Position numbers and translations under genes: made by a program
Part shown: piece by piece, positions 1 to 13,000 of the stretch
Numbering within the stretch: position 1 is the first letter of the stretch
How the letters are laid out: the number at the start of each line of letters is the position of its first letter
From: Biscogniauxia marginata
Lineage: Eukaryota > Ascomycota > Sordariomycetes > Xylariales > Xylariaceae
Direction of reading: 5' to 3'
Assembly (NCBI GenBank): GCA_022695795.1
Contig: MU404062.1
Coordinates: 62,001-126,000, forward strand
DNA: 64,000 bases
Notes under the pieces: generated by a model
Seen by the model: only the letters and a program-made list of their open reading frames with translations
What the model was told of the DNA's origin: nothing
Database searches by the model: none

Positions 1-1823
1 ACATTACATATGACGTGAATTACGCGTAGAAAGCGGTTAGTTTGTAGAGTAGCTACTTAGACGCCAAGTTTCACATGGGAAGCCTAGAATGTGGCTTCAG
101 AGGTCCAAACTATCACCTCAACACATGTTAAGTGCTATGCTCCCAGGATCGGGGACAGCGAGCGATCTCTAGTCCCGCGTCATTTCACAGGAATTCCTTA
201 GCGAGCGTGTTCATATGCCTATTGTCAGGGTGTCAGGATGTACACCACTTGACACGCACCCGATATATAAAAAAAGAAAGAGGAAAAAATGCATCTCTTG
301 GCCGCGAGACCATCGCATTCGAAGTGGGCGACAAAAAATATATCCGACTGCCACGATAGGCCATCAACAATATCTCGCTGATACATGGCAATTCCAATAC
401 AGCCCAGAACCCCTCAAAAATATATGGCGATTTAATTTGTATCTACCTACTTATCTACTATATTCTTCATATTAATATTTACGGCAGTGACTTAACAAAC
501 CACGCACCGGACGGGCATAGAAGGGAAGCCGGGAGCCTCGATCTTCCGCTTAAGGGACTAGGTAGAAACTGCTCTCTCTCTCTCTCACGATCGACGTAAT
601 GACCAATCATGTAAAAACTAAACCTAAGATATCAAGGTTGAAAAACTACTATATAAAATTTAGACACGTCTAGTAATTAGATCTAATATACCTCATATAC
701 CAAATACCTAGTTTGATAATCCCTTGAGTGCCTTTAAACGCATATGAGCGTTTCCGCGAGAATTGGATAGCAAATTTTATATATATATATATATATATCT
801 ACTAGTTACTATATATGCTCACCCGTTCGCGATGTTTCTCCTCTTTCTTTCCTTTCTATGGTATAAACGTGACACTAGGTACCTAGATATCCAACTAATC
901 TCGAGCCCATCCCCATCATAAGAAAAGGAGAAGACGTTCTGCCTCGAACTCGCCGCTAAGCCCTTTATATTATCCCCTCTTTTAAGTATACGCCTAAGTA
1001 TATATATATATTTATATATAAACCTCTTCATTATATACTAAAAACAAGGCTTGTTTATTAATAATAAAACCCCTTTAATAACCCGTGTATTTATACGAAT
1101 AATAATTAATACCTAACTTTTAATTTCCCCGGTAATAAATGTTAAAGAAGAAAAAAGCCCTTCATTAGGTACCTAGGCACACATTTAAACAAGCACACAT
1201 ACTTAGGTAGGTACATACCACATACCTACTTATATATCGAATATATATATTCTCTCTACATAGCACATCCACAACAAAACAGGAACTACATCCCCTCCCC
1301 TCCACTCCTCCCCATCGTCCGTCGGCATCCAAAATGGTTCCATCTCCCAGACGCGGACATGATTCATGAACCCCCCCCCCCATATGAGCCCAGTTATCTG
1401 AACCGGCCAATCCCATACGTACGTGATAATAGATAGTACATGTAGTACGCGCACGCACCTTTCTATAGAAGACTGAGCAGTCATTTATTTTTCTCTTTTC
1501 TCTTCTTCTTTTTTCTTCCCTGTTCTGCTTTTTCTTTAATATTCGCAAGAAAAAAAAAGAAGAGGAAAAGAAGAAGTTGATGAAACTCCTCTATAGAAAA
1601 AAAAATCCAGAGATGCCATTGAAGGCAAGCCGTGTAGCAATTGTTGAAACGATAACACAAAAGATTCCCCGTAGGGTTATGATCCGGTACGCCATTTCCA
1701 TCTCTCTTTTCTACTCCTAGATGTTGAAATCGGATATCGTTTGATGACTTGCCCTATGTTAAAACACTTGAGGGAAATCCCCCCAAAATACCGCCCCATC
1801 TATCCTTATTACAACCACTCTTC
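1..1823. other. AT-rich intergenic region, no supported gene
   Basis: Only short overlapping open frames (60-127 codons) occur, on both strands, with no recognisable domain and no consistent intron signals. The stretch holds an (AT)10 run at 779-798, a (CT)n run near 573-587, a poly-C run near 1372-1382 and a long pyrimidine/purine-asymmetric tract at about 1490-1575. The last few hundred bases are probably the 3' UTR and flank of the downstream P-protein gene, which ends at 1824. Confidence 0.6.
779..798. repeat. (AT)10 microsatellite
   Basis: Ten uninterrupted AT units lie in AT-rich intergenic DNA. Confidence 0.95.
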
Positions 1824-4800
1824 CTAATTGTCTCCAGTAGTATCCTCAACTGGTGGGCAAGTACAGAAGAGGTTCAAGTCTCCGTAGGCTATGTGCGACA
1901 TATGTTAGTTTTTGCTAATATGGCCACTCGTATTCCAAAGGATAACTTACTATCGTCCACTCTAGCCACACTAGGCCAGAACTTCTTCTCTTTCAACCAG
2001 GCCAAGGGGTACGCCGCCTTCTCTCTCGAATAGCTTCGTTCCCACTTGCCTTCGCCATCACCCATGATGATATCTTGCATGGGATGGGGTGCCAGCTTCA
2101 ACACGTTACCCTCCCTCGGAGCCCTGCCCTCTTCGATCTCACGGATTTCCTCGCGAATGCTTATCAATGCATCAATGAAACGGTCAAGCTCATCTTTGCT
2201 TTCGCTCTCAGTTGGTTCGATCATGAGCGTGTTGGCGACCGGCCAGCTCATGGTTGGTGCATGGAAACCGTAGTCCTGAAGACGCTTGGCGATATCAATA
2301 GCTTCGATACCGGCCGACTTACTGAAAGGACGAGCATCAATAATGAATTCGTGGGCGCACCGGCCATGCTCATTCATGTAGAGGATGGGGTAATGGGGTT
2401 TCAGACGTGAAAGAATGTAGTTCGCATTGAGAAGTGTGATCTTCGTAGCGTGTGTCAAGCCGTGGGCGCCTAAACAAACAAGTTAGTAACTATTATCACA
2501 GCTATCAAAAGAACGTAAATACATCCTCATATATAATATTACAGGATGGAAATTTGATGACAACGAAAGAGAACTTACCCATCATAGTAGTATACGCCCA
2601 ACTGATCAGGTTGATACTTGCGCTCCCGTACTGTGCACTGCTGACGGCATAGCCGCCAGTTTGGTAAAGTGTGCCAAGCTTCCGGAGGCGAGTGTTGTCC
2701 GGTAGGAAGGTCTTCAAATGGGGTTTAACGCAAATGGGTCCTACACCGGGACCGCCTCCGCCGTGAGGGATACAGAACGTCTTATGAAGATTGAGATGGC
2801 ATACGTCGGCTCCGATATCCCCGGGAGAACACAGCCCAATCTGAGCGTTCATGTTCGCTCCATCCATGTAAACTTGTCCACCATGATCATGAACAATTTG
2901 GCATACCTTCTTAATCTCTGGTTCGAACACGCCAAAGGTGCTGGGATAGGTGACCATGATAGCACCGAGCTGGTCCTTGTACTGTTTGCATTTCGCCTCA
3001 AGGTCCGCCAAATCAAGATTGCCGGTAGTCGTATCGCACTTGATGGGCACAACGCGCATACCAGCCATTGCTGCAGAGGCAGGGTTTGTACCATGAGCAG
3101 ATACAGGGATAAGGCAGATATCACGATCCTTTCCATTTTCGTTGCTAGATTTATGGAAGTCCCTAATTGCTCTTAGTCCAGCGAATTCTCCCTGAGCACC
3201 TGAGTTAGGTTGGAGCGAAACGGCATCCATTCCCGTTATACTAGCTAATTGGTGTCTGAACGCCTTCAGTAGATTGCGATATCCCATGGTCTTTTCAGCT
3301 GGGGTGAAGGGATGTAGTTGAGAGAATCTAGGCATACTAATTAGCGACATCTCGGTCGTTCCGTTCAACTTCATAGTGCACGAGCCGAGTGGTATCATGG
3401 AGTGAACCAATGACAAATCTTTAGACTGCAAATGATGTATATACCGCAAAAGCTCTGTCTCGGAATGGTGCGTGTTGAAGATAGGGTGCGTCAAGAAGCT
3501 AGATGTCCGGCGAAAATCATCTGGGATATCCAGTGGGCTGGTCTGCCGCGATAGAATTTTATTGATGGTATTAAACGCTTGGGCACGATCATAAGTTTGG
3601 GTACCGCCACGAACAGCAAGAAACAGCCCGGTGAGATTGACAAGGTCTCTGAAAGTTGTCGTCTCGTCAACAGAAATTCCAACATGCTGATCATCAACCA
3701 GACGGATTAGCATTTCGTGACTGTGTGCTATTTTTTGGAAGTTCTGCTGCGTCTCTCGAGATTGAGCATCAATGATAACCGTATCGAAGAGGACTCTACC
3801 GCTGCTAGTCCATCTGCTCTTTCTCGTCGTAAAACCGCATGCTTCAGCGCTGACCTGGACAGCTCTGGCTCCGCGAACGATTCGCTCCGCGATTGCTTTG
3901 AGGCCTTCAGGACCATGATACATGCCATAGAGGGCATTCATGTTGGCGAGTAATGCCTGAGCCGTGCACACGTTACTAGTTGCCTTTTCTCGCCGAATAT
4001 GCTGTTCTCTTGTCTGCAGAGCCAGACGATACGCCTTGCCGCCTAGACGATCCTTTGATAGCCCGACCAGCCTTCCCGGGATCTTGCGCTTGTATTTCTC
4101 GGTCACGGCGAAGAAGGCTGCATGGGGCCCGCCAAATCCCATGGGCACTCCAAACCGCTGGGCATTTCCGAACGCAATATCTGCACCCCATTCACCAGGC
4201 GGCTTCAGGATCGTCAGAGCCAGCAAATCAGTGGCGGCACTTAGCAGGGCACCTTGCTTGTGCACTACCTCAGCTAGAGCCTCGTAGTTATCCACATTGC
4301 CATAGGTATCCGGGTATTGGACCATGACACCGACCAGATCATCTCCCAATGCCTCGATTTCTGCATAAGCGTCATCTTTAGAGAGATCCAAGCTCAATAG
4401 CGTGATGCCAAAGCCAGCAGCACGCCCGCGCATAACGGCAAGCGTCTGGCGGTGGATGGTATCAGAAACGACGAAAGTCTTGCCCTCCCTTTTGGCCCTC
4501 GTGGAGGGTAAGGCGTTCATGGAAAGCGTCATGGCTTCGGCGGCGGCGGTGCCTTCATCAAGAAGACTAGAATTAGCGATGGGAAGGGCTGTGAGATCAG
4601 AAACCATGGTCTGGAAGTTGAGCAGCGATTCCAAGCGACCTTGACTGATTTCGGGCTGATAAGGAGTGTAGCTCGTATACCAGGCCGGGTTCTCCAGTAC
4701 GTTTCGCTGGATGACACCTGGTGTATGAGTTCCATAGTAACCATGGCCAATGAAGCTCTTGGAGGGGCTATTGGTGTCATGGAACTGCGTAGCGGTTCGC

Positions 4801-5234
4801 AGAAGACTTGATTCTGTGACTAGCTTGTTTTGAAACGCAATGCCCATTTTTGGGCTGGACAAGATGTCAGGCGGTATGACCTCGGAAATGAAGCCATCCA
4901 AGTTGTCGACTGGTGGTGACAGGGACTGGAGCATCTGTGCCGTCTCGGCATCATCTGGACCGATGTGGCGACGGGGGAAAGTGTCGAGCTCTGGGTAGGG
5001 GTTGGTTGCAGCGTATGACTGCTGTGGAATTGAGTTGACATTGTTGCCAACCGAAGCCACAGGCATGTCGGAAAAGGCCCTCCGGGCTGTGATTTTGGCC
5101 ACGGCCTTATACGTACATTTACGGCATACCCATTGGCTTGGATGTCGCAGCTGAGGACTAGCTGACGACGAGAGGCGCGACTGAGCCGATAATCGGCTCA
5201 GCCGACGGGTGAGCTCCCGCGGAATGGAAGCCAT
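1824..5234 (-). CDS. GCV2: Glycine dehydrogenase (decarboxylating), glycine cleavage system P-protein, mitochondrial
   Basis: This PLP enzyme decarboxylates glycine and passes the aminomethyl group to the lipoyl H-protein in the mitochondrial matrix, feeding one-carbon units to folate. Model: exons 5234-2579, 2469-1951 and 1888-1824, giving 1079 aa, close to the usual fungal length of about 1030-1080. Both introns have gtaagt donors and tag acceptors. The second restores the conserved C-terminal stretch [17 protein letters not shown], which a single-frame reading loses. The N-terminus is Arg/Ser-rich ([15 protein letters not shown]), as expected for a mitochondrial presequence. [10 protein letters not shown] marks the start of the mature domain. 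The PLP lysine is K818 in HLNLHKTF, followed by the glycine-rich [10 protein letters not shown] loop. The gene is transcribed divergently from TOM5 across about 970 bp. The family call is secure; the exact N-terminus is the first ATG of the open frame. Confidence 0.96.
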
Positions 5235-5947
5235 CTCGAAGGGGAACGAAACGACCTCCCAGCGTTCTCTATCCGTACCTCAACTTGGGCGGTGGTAAAG
5301 AATGCTGAGAGGGGTTTTTTGACAGAATCGTCCGAATCTATAGCCTACCCGGAGTATCAAGAAAGAAAGATAGGAGGAGGGAAAAGATGAATCGAATGGT
5401 TATCCCAATTGAGTGGTGAGAAGTTTGTAGTTTTCATGCAGTCATGATGGGTCCCACTGTCCAGGATATGTGAGTTAATCAGATAATAATAAAAGATAAA
5501 GCGAAAAGAAAAGAAAAACAGACTCAACCACGAAGAGGGATAGGAAATAATGGTGACGATAAATCAACAGCCAAGCGCAAGCAACCTTGAAAGAAACGGC
5601 TTGAATTTGAAGCTGGGAGGGTTTGCTATGCCTGTGGTTCCTGTTACAAATAAATAAAAGGTGTATTTCATGTATTCCGTACCTTCCAATCCATTACATA
5701 CATGTACTCCGTATGGCATGACAACTTCAAGTCCGCCATCGGTCTCGACAACTTATTAGCAAACCCAAAAAGATAAGCTCCGGGGCAGCGGCAGCAGTGC
5801 CGGGTCTTTTTCGGATGGTCGCCCGATAAAGGTCTAGTATTCGTTAAAAAGAAAAGCGTTATGCCACTTTCGAATCTAGCGTGGGCTGTATTCCGTACCT
5901 ACTTCGTACCTACCTCGAAACAGAGGGTACATAGGTACATCACGGGG

Positions 5948-5978
<31 letters not shown>

Positions 5979-6205
5979 GCAGCTGCCGATCACTGATAAA
6001 AATTTCTGGTGGTTGATATCGTCACTCTGCATCTTTTTGTCTGTTGCGCGAACCTTACACTGAGCATTTCGCTTTCTACTTACTCTAGTAGGTACCTAAG
6101 TTTTTACAATTCTTTCTTTACCTCTACTTCTCCCTCCCCCTCCACCTTTTTCTCTTGCAAGCAGAGAATTGAGCCGAAAATCATTGTCCAGAACATTTGC
6201 CCACC
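5235..6205. other. Divergent intergenic region between GCV2 and TOM5
   Basis: This region should hold both promoters. It contains A/G-rich stretches near 5490-5520, several TACCT/GTACC-type tracts around 5680-5935 and a 27-base poly-T run (5952-5978) about 230 bp upstream of the TOM5 start codon. I could not assign a specific binding site. Confidence 0.55.
5952..5978. repeat. Poly-T tract (27 nt)
   Basis: A homopolymeric T run lies upstream of TOM5. Such dA:dT tracts often exclude nucleosomes in fungal promoters, so a promoter role is plausible but only inferred. Confidence 0.9.
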
Positions 6206-6610
6206 ATGTTTGGATGTAAGTTGTCCCTTGTCGGAGAGCCGAGTATATCTACTACACCTTACCCACCTCGCATGCATGCATGCATACATAACCTACCTAC
6301 CTACCCGAGCCGGTCTCGTTTGTGGAGGCGACGCAGAAGCTGATGCTATTGAACTATTATTATTACTCCTCCAGTCGCACCGCCCCAGCTCTCTAAGGAA
6401 GAGATCGAGCAGCTAGAAGCCGAAGCAAGCTCCACCGTCCAGCGCTTCCTCACCACTGCCGTCCTCCTCTACATCTGTGCGCATTCCTCGCTGACCCCCC
6501 CTTCTCCCGCCGATGTTATATACCTGGGATTGCGCAAGAAGCTAGGGCTAACCGACTCCATAACCTCCGCAGCCCCGTTCCTTGTGGACGTCGTCTCGAG
6601 CGTGTTGTAG
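6206..6610 (+). CDS. TOM5: Tom5, small subunit of the mitochondrial outer-membrane TOM complex
   Basis: This 49-residue protein comes from three tiny exons: 6206-6215, 6375-6476 and 6573-6610. The first coding exon is only 10 nt (ATG TTT GGA T). The splices are gt-ag with a gtaagt donor on intron 1, and both phases close. The protein begins MFGFAPPQLSKEEIEQLEAE, a short acidic cytosolic arm. It ends in one tail-anchor membrane segment (about residues 28-46) containing YISPFLVD. Length, acidic arm, proline in the membrane span and C-tail anchor all fit Tom5, which receives preproteins and stabilises the Tom40 channel. The start ATG sits in a good context (CCACCATGT). It lies divergent to GCV2 and convergent to NUP57. 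A microprotein this short is easily missed by automatic annotation. Confidence 0.88.
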
Positions 6611-7206
6611 TGATGCCGCGGTTTGATTTGCCCTGCTATTGACCAAGGGAGAATATGGGGCTACAATGAAGTTTATGACAGCTGAAACGGAACAAACAAC
6701 TTGTCGGAATGGATCAGCGAGACATTGCTCTCTTCTACTGTATAAAACCATCGGGTACGATCCACACTATATTACCAGCGGTGTTGGTAACGGGGGAAAG
6801 GGGGAAAGAAAGGCCATTGCACATAACGAAGGGCGTTGTCTCATGGTAGCATCTGTTCGGGTGTATTATACGTGCATAGATGGACATGGGGCGTCGTTTG
6901 CATCACAGCATGATTCATAGAATCGATTCTACTTGAGTTCCCGAGTCTTTGGCATCCTCAGAAGCAGCAGATATTAAACATTGGTTGAGGAGGCACAGAG
7001 CACAGAACCCAAATTGGGAACCTAACTAGTTCTCCGACATCAGATGCAATACATCTCCCAACCCGAACGCCTAGCCTTTTCGCGATTTCCTACGGCCAAG
7101 TTTATCTGTACAGCTTACCCACCCTCCACCGGTAGAGAGACCTTTCCCACCACCAAACCTCGTGCCGTGTCTATATGGTATCATGACTAACATCTCCCCG
7201 TAAAAC
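6611..7206. other. Convergent 3' intergenic region between TOM5 and NUP57
   Basis: Two genes end towards each other here, so most of it is probably 3' UTR from both. Short open frames at 6639-6920 (+) and 6548-6751 (-) have no recognisable features. Confidence 0.5.
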
Positions 7207-8394
7207 CTACTTCTTCGAGGCTGGGTTGTTCTCGGCTTCCCACTCGTCATAGTCTTTCTGGATCGCCTCGACTTGACTCTTGAGAGTTTGTAGTTGCTTG
7301 TCGTAGTCTTCCAGGATCTATCACCATGCAGCGTTAGCAGTCGTCACTAGAATCTTAGCTTCTCAGAAGTTTGGTTCCTACCTTCTTCGCCTTTGCCTCG
7401 ACCTCCTCTCCTAACCCCTCCTGGGCCTCTATTCCCTGTTTCTCGATTTCGTTGCGCAAAGTATCCGCGTGTCCTCTAACCACTAACAGACGGCTCCACA
7501 GCTCTTCAGTTCGTGCGCTCAGCGCCGGGTCCGACAGGGATGCGTCTAATGCCTCAAGCTTCATCTTCAGCTCATCCTCCTCCTTGTCTAGCGAGTACCC
7601 TCGATTCCGAAGGACCTGCACCTTGGTTGCCAGCGCCAAACATCTCTGCCGCAGGATTGCGTGTTTCCGCCGCGCATTGACAGCTCGCACGCTCGTCTGC
7701 AGGTCTTGTTGCGACAGGATTGCATCGAGAGAGCCGTTTATGGCGTGTAACGCCTGTCTGTAGTGGGATAGCACGCTCTTCTGCATGTTTAGTCGTTCAC
7801 CGACTGCCTTAAAGCCGGTGGCGAGAGCTGGCATGTAGCCAGGTGCCGGCTTATCGTGTACAGCCTGCTCCCACTCCCGGGGATCCTCATTGGGGCCTGG
7901 CTGGTAGAAAGGTATGCGAGCTTGGTCGACTTTGTTGTAGAAGTAGTGCTTGAATACGGTATTAGGGTGATCAGGGCTCCATTTCATCATCATTCGTTCC
8001 ATCTGCTCTCTGATGGGCCGGTGACCTGCAGCGGGGAAAGGATCGGTCAGTACAAGTGTGTGCCTAATCAGAAGCTGAACAAGAATTGTGTAGACCTACG
8101 ATCCGAGTCTCGGCCTGCTTCCCATATCAAACCTGTATTCTGCACCGGCGCCTGGCTTGCACCCATAAAAGACGAGGCAGCAGGTTGCTGTTGCGGTTGC
8201 TGCTGTTGCTGTGCGGCCGTCTGTCCAAATAGACCTCCACCAAATGCACTAGATTGCGGCTGACTCTGGTTCTGATTCTGGTTTTGTGCTTGGTTTGCGG
8301 GCTGACCGAAGAGGCTGGAGGTATTGTTTGCAGGTTGCCCAAAGGCGGTGGTGCCAGACCCCAAGGCCTGAGTCGGCCTGCCAAACAGAGACAT
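7207..8394 (-). CDS. NUP57: FG nucleoporin of the Nup54/Nup57 family (central channel)
   Basis: Exons 8394-8100, 8025-7382 and 7317-7207 give 349 aa. Residues about 1-85 are an FG/Gln/Asn-rich repeat region (MSLFGRP, AFGQP, SLFGQP, GGLFGQ, then glutamine runs). Residues about 100-349 form the alpha-helical coiled-coil domain, including DHPNTVFKHYFYNKV, which is typical of the Nup54 alpha/beta-to-helical region. The 3' exon supplies a final helix and ends NNPASKK. Nup57 joins Nsp1 and Nup49 in the pore's central transport channel. The first intron (gtaggt donor, ctgcag acceptor) restores DRHRPIREQM across the junction. I chose the ATG at 8394, directly before SLFGRP, over a frame-open upstream codon. 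It shares a divergent promoter of about 620 bp with the NDUFA8-like gene. Confidence 0.9.
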
Positions 8395-9014
8395 GGCCTG
8401 GAGCACTCAGAGTTGAAGTAGAATTCGGAGCGGTAATGCGACAGCAAGTGTAGGACAGCAAGTCCCTTGCGACGAAAGTTCGAAAGTTGTCGTGGTGGGA
8501 TGGATTGGCGAACCGTCGCGTCCCGGTCGTTGTAGCAGCAACCCAATAAAAGGAATGTTAGGGTCTCAGCACATGGCAGCTAGCGACAGTAGCTTGGCTT
8601 ATAATTACAAGGTCGATCTCAAGACTGATACGTGTGGAGGGCGAGGCGGCTTCGGGTGCTGGCTGTAGGCAGTAACTGTTTTGTTGTCTTTCTTCTGTCT
8701 GAATATTTACCTAAGTTACCTACGAATCCCATTGCTTCCACTCACAAAAAAACAATAGCGCCAAGCTTCACCAGCTAAGGGTACCCTAGCCTACCTGTTT
8801 TAGGTACATAGGTACTTACCTAAGGTACCTAGCCCCAGAGCTGTCTGTGGCTGCGTGGCTTGAAATTGAGGCTGCCCTAGTAGGTATCAGCTCAGCCTCC
8901 TGTGGCTAAACCCAATCAGCGGTGCCAATTTGTCAACCTCAACTCCTAAACTGCCCCATTTCCAAGCTTCCTCGATAACGACATCATACCACTAACCTCG
9001 ACTACATCGCAGCC
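8395..9014. other. Divergent promoter region between NUP57 and the NDUFA8-like gene
   Basis: No gene is seen here. The region holds a cluster of TAGGTAC/GTACCT tracts (about 8795-8832) and a CCAAT pentamer near 8912. It is presumed to carry both promoters. Confidence 0.55.
8912..8916 (+). promoter_or_regulatory. Candidate CCAAT box upstream of the complex I subunit gene
   Basis: CCAATCA lies about 100 bp upstream of the start codon of a respiratory-chain gene. The Hap2/3/5 (CBC) complex commonly binds such sites and activates respiratory genes in fungi. The motif is short and its use here is inference. Confidence 0.3.
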
Positions 9015-9885
9015 ATGGCGGCCCGGAAGCCTGTGTAAGTCCATACTAAGTCTGATACTACTCAATAGATGATTCGTAGCACTGCACAAAATTGTCCCCC
9101 TTTCCTCAATTTTGCACCTAATCAGGGAGCTCGAAAGTTAACTCGCCCACAGCTTCAACCAGCAGGTTCTCTACGATACCACACCCCTTCCAGACTCAAT
9201 CCCTTCCGTCAAGGAGGTTGGTGCTACCTCTGCGCCTCTTCTATCCGCTTCCTTCTTCATCGGCGCCCGGTGCCGACCATATAACGATGATTACATGCAA
9301 TGCAAGACCGAGAATCCCGGCAATGGAGAGCAACGGTGTCTGAAGGAGGGGCGCAGAGTAACAAGATGCGCCGCCAGCGTGTACGTTAAGTTTCAACGCT
9401 CTCCCAGACCTAGAGAAGGGGTGGTTTTCGATCGGGTTGCTGCGCGCTAAGCTGCAAACCCTGATGCTCTCTGCGACGGACGGATCACAGTTGCTGACGG
9501 AGATGAAATATCGCAGGGTCGAGGACATCAATAAGCACTGCTTAGACGAATTCCGCAAGCACTGGCAATGTCTCGATAACAACAACCAACAGCTATGGCA
9601 GTGCAGAAAGGATGAGTGGAAGCTCAACAAATGCGTATTCGACAACTTAGTATGCACAGGAAACCCAGATACAGTCACTTCTAACCCGAGCTACATGACT
9701 GATACCGAGTGCAGAAACTTGAAAAGACAATTCCCGATGCTCCCAAGAACCAAATACCCGTTCACCTCCGAACAAAGCAGATCTATGCCCACTACCCCAT
9801 CCTAAGAGATCCGGGTCAACCGCCGTTTGGGAAGTCGATCGAGCCACCGTCAGCACAAGCTGCGGCCGGTGCGCCAGCTTCATAA
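9015..9885 (+). CDS. NADH:ubiquinone oxidoreductase subunit, NDUFA8/PGIV-type twin-CX9C protein
   Basis: Four exons, 9015-9034, 9153-9380, 9517-9649 and 9715-9885, give 183 aa. The protein carries four CX9C motifs in order (CRPYNDDYMQC, CLKEGRRVTRC, CLDEFRKHWQC and CRKDEWKLNKC). This is the double-CHCH arrangement of the accessory complex I subunit NDUFA8, imported to the intermembrane space through Mia40. The N-terminal VLYDTTPLPDSIP and the C-terminal HYPILRDPGQPPFGKS, which only appears after the last intron is removed, also fit fungal members. The 20-nt first exon and a short second intron make single-frame detection fail. Splice sites (gtaagt/cacag, gtacgt/cgcag, gtatgc/tgcag) keep frame throughout. 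It is divergent from NUP57. Confidence 0.92.
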
Positions 9886-10039
9886 GGCGATCTGATGTCA
9901 ACGAATAAGGAGGGGTTCAGATCGTCTACGGCTCAGGTATCGCAGTGGCATCTGTGTACATAAATAAAGCAGAGGGTCAGATGTTGTGTTTGTTGTTGTT
10001 AATCCACATGCCTATTTCACCCACGATGGTTACTACCAT

Positions 10040-10071
<32 letters not shown>

Positions 10072-13000
10072 GTGTCTCTTTACCTCCACATACCCCCCGG
10101 AATCAGACCGACAGCAGGGCAAGGCGCTTTCGGCAACGGTCTTGGTTTCGAAGATATGTAGTATTCCGGATCGCTGGTAGTATCAAGGTTATTCTCTCAT
10201 GCGCACGGGCTGCTGTGGTGGGAGCTTCTTCTGTCCAGAAGGTCTTGCTCGGTATTTCCTTAATCTAGGTATAGGTAGGTTCTTTACTACATCAGGGCAG
10301 ATAATCGTCACGCATGAGTTGCTGGTCGGCTGTGGCGGCGGATGCATGTAGACCGGCTAGGATACATGAATTAATTTGTGTGTATGTGTGTATGCGTACG
10401 TGCATTTTTTCCGTAGGTAGATGGCTATCTAGTAATTTGAGGCTCGACGGCAGATACATAACAGGGGCTCGTTTCTAATGGCTATGTGCATGAACTCCTA
10501 CGAAGTCTATGGTCATTCAATCCTTCCTATCGTAGCTTGATATCTGAAGACACATTCGGGCCATAGCACTAAGAAGAAAGAGGCCTCGTGTGCAAACCCC
10601 CGATTTAGGATGAGCCGTAGCCCCTGATCCCGATGAAAGGTATCCCTAGTGACTAGCCACCTAGCCCTTGGCGCAAGATCGCGCGATGCTCTCGCCAGAA
10701 AGAACAATACCGCGGCCACTACGTTAGATGGATGACGTGATATCCACCACACTCTAACTACCGTAGGATCACTGACCCTCATCTCGACTCGCTAGCTGGC
10801 TTAAATCACCCAGGCGCATAGGTAAGATGAAAGCTCACGCACTATTGTATACCAAACCCTTTCCGTTCTCTTATCTTTCGCCTTTTCTTATCCACGTATC
10901 CCCTTTGCTTTCTGGTGACGTACGATCGGGGACGGGGCAAGGCGGCACAGCCTCGTCCCTCGCAGATAAGACAGGAGGTAGGTAGGTATACCCTCTCCCT
11001 TATCCCGAGAGACGTCGTCTAACTGCGTCCTATCCCATAACGTGTTTCATTTTAAGTCCTCTGCCTGCCTACCTATGTACATGCTTCTCTACGGGCGTAG
11101 CAAGCAATGACGGCCATGAACCACATATACGTTACTAAATGTAGCGTAGCGCTAATGTGTAGGTGCCCAAATCATAGCGAGCGCCGATGTTGAGATGTAG
11201 ACGTTGGGTGTGATTTGAGCTCCGGTCGGGGTTGGGATTAGGGTTCCCGGGTCCTATGCGGTGCCATGCCGCACGTACGGTCAGGTAAGGTCGGTAGCCG
11301 CTGCCGCGAGCCCTGCGGTGGTAGATACAGCGTCATAGGAGAGTCAGGTAAGGAGGTAGAGGGAGATGCGGAATGCCATTTCGGGGGTGTCCACCCCTTC
11401 TATCTGGGGGAGGTAGTTTAGATTAGCTGGGGCTTGTTTGAGGCGGATGGCTGCATGCGTAAAGTCATATTGATCCTCTCCCCTCTTTGCGGGGTATCCT
11501 GTGTGATAGGTGGAAGATGGATGATATCTAGTAGTCTGGATAGTAATTTACAAGCTTGTCCTACTGGATAGGTGCTGGGTAGTTGGATGAATTCCTAGGT
11601 ATATATTAACTCCGGAAACTATAAAATTCCTTATACACTATACATACTAAGCCATACTTAAGAGCTATACTTCATTCAAGCTATTTTATAACTACAATTG
11701 TCTGATAGCTTTAAACGGCCAGATACAAATTAATTTTTTTGGCTCCTTGTTACCGCTAAAGCTGTTGTGATAGATGAACAAAGTGAATATCCTTGATGGG
11801 TGGTGAATGATTGCTAAGGTATAAGATCCGTCCATGGAAACTCCATATGTTTCCCTAGTCGCGTGGGAAATTTTTCTTTCCGAGATCACTTAGACCCTCG
11901 CGTCTTCGAGTTTATTACGATATCGTAACATGTAGTTCGAGTTATCACAGCCACCATGGGCGATCCAACTTCATCTAGAGACGATAAGTACTGCGTATCA
12001 ATGGTCAGCGATACGATGGACTTTTCGAGCTCCAATAATACCGAAAAGTGAGCCAGACAAAAGGCCTTTGACTGCTAAATAATTTGAAGAGCTAGATTAT
12101 TATGACATACTGGTAAGGACCTGCTGCCGCCAAACAGAATTGGGATCTTCAAAGGCACGGTCAATCAGGGTCTCTCCGAGACTACTATACTTCCGCTACG
12201 AAGGGGGGCCCCGAAATCGGTTACTTTCGTTCTAGCCCTCTAGCCCTCTCCCCGGAGCGTGGTGAGAGCGAGACATGGTGTGGAGCCCTGCCGAGACCCG
12301 AGGGAGGCAGTTTCAGGAGCTTTTGTAGACCGCGCGGGAATTGTTTCCGTCTCCGTTTCCCGCCTACGATGTTTAGTTCTCACGTTTACGCCCCCCTTTT
12401 TGAGAATGTCTCACTCTTCTTCGCCCCTCGGAAGTAGCTCAGGTCAGTTTCTGTTAGTTGCACGGTTTTTAGTATGGTATAACGCCCTTTTTTTTTTTTT
12501 TTTGTTTCGAAACAAGACAGGACTAGACTTTTTTTTTCTTCTCCACCGAGGCGGCTCAGGCTGTCAGGTAATAGCTAGCCGTCAAAGCAGCATTGCGATA
12601 TTTCGTCTATCCGTTTTGTCAGGCTACACGACTTAACCAGTTTCTCTGCCTTTTTCCCATGGAGCGTAAGCCCGAAACGAGTCTATGGAAATTTTCAATT
12701 GTACCAGTCTGAGACGCAACGGCAGCACCGCATCTTTAATGGAACCCCTCCGGTTCTAAAGGCCGGATTGGTTACGGATAAGGCGGTAAACCGCTGCTAC
12801 AACAAAAAAAATGCTAGTTCACTTTATCCGCAACACAGACATATACCTGTACATGTTGTACCAGCAAGAGTCATATTGCGGGATATAGAGTTCTGAACTC
12901 TGCATGTTCACTTGCCGAAGGCGGTTTCAGATTTCATGTCCCACAAGGAGGCAGTCTGCCGGTAATTAAGTAAGCAACCAGAGATAGCGTTCATTCTGTG

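Noticed and set aside
2505..5234. P-protein frame as a 909-aa protein ending at 2505
   Set aside because: The last about 22 residues are intron translation. Splicing at 2578/2470 continues the conserved C-terminus.
11955..12050. Short frame from a strong-context ATG (CCACCATGG)
   Set aside because: Stops after 31 codons. Tested splices at the gtgagc donor lead to immediate stops.
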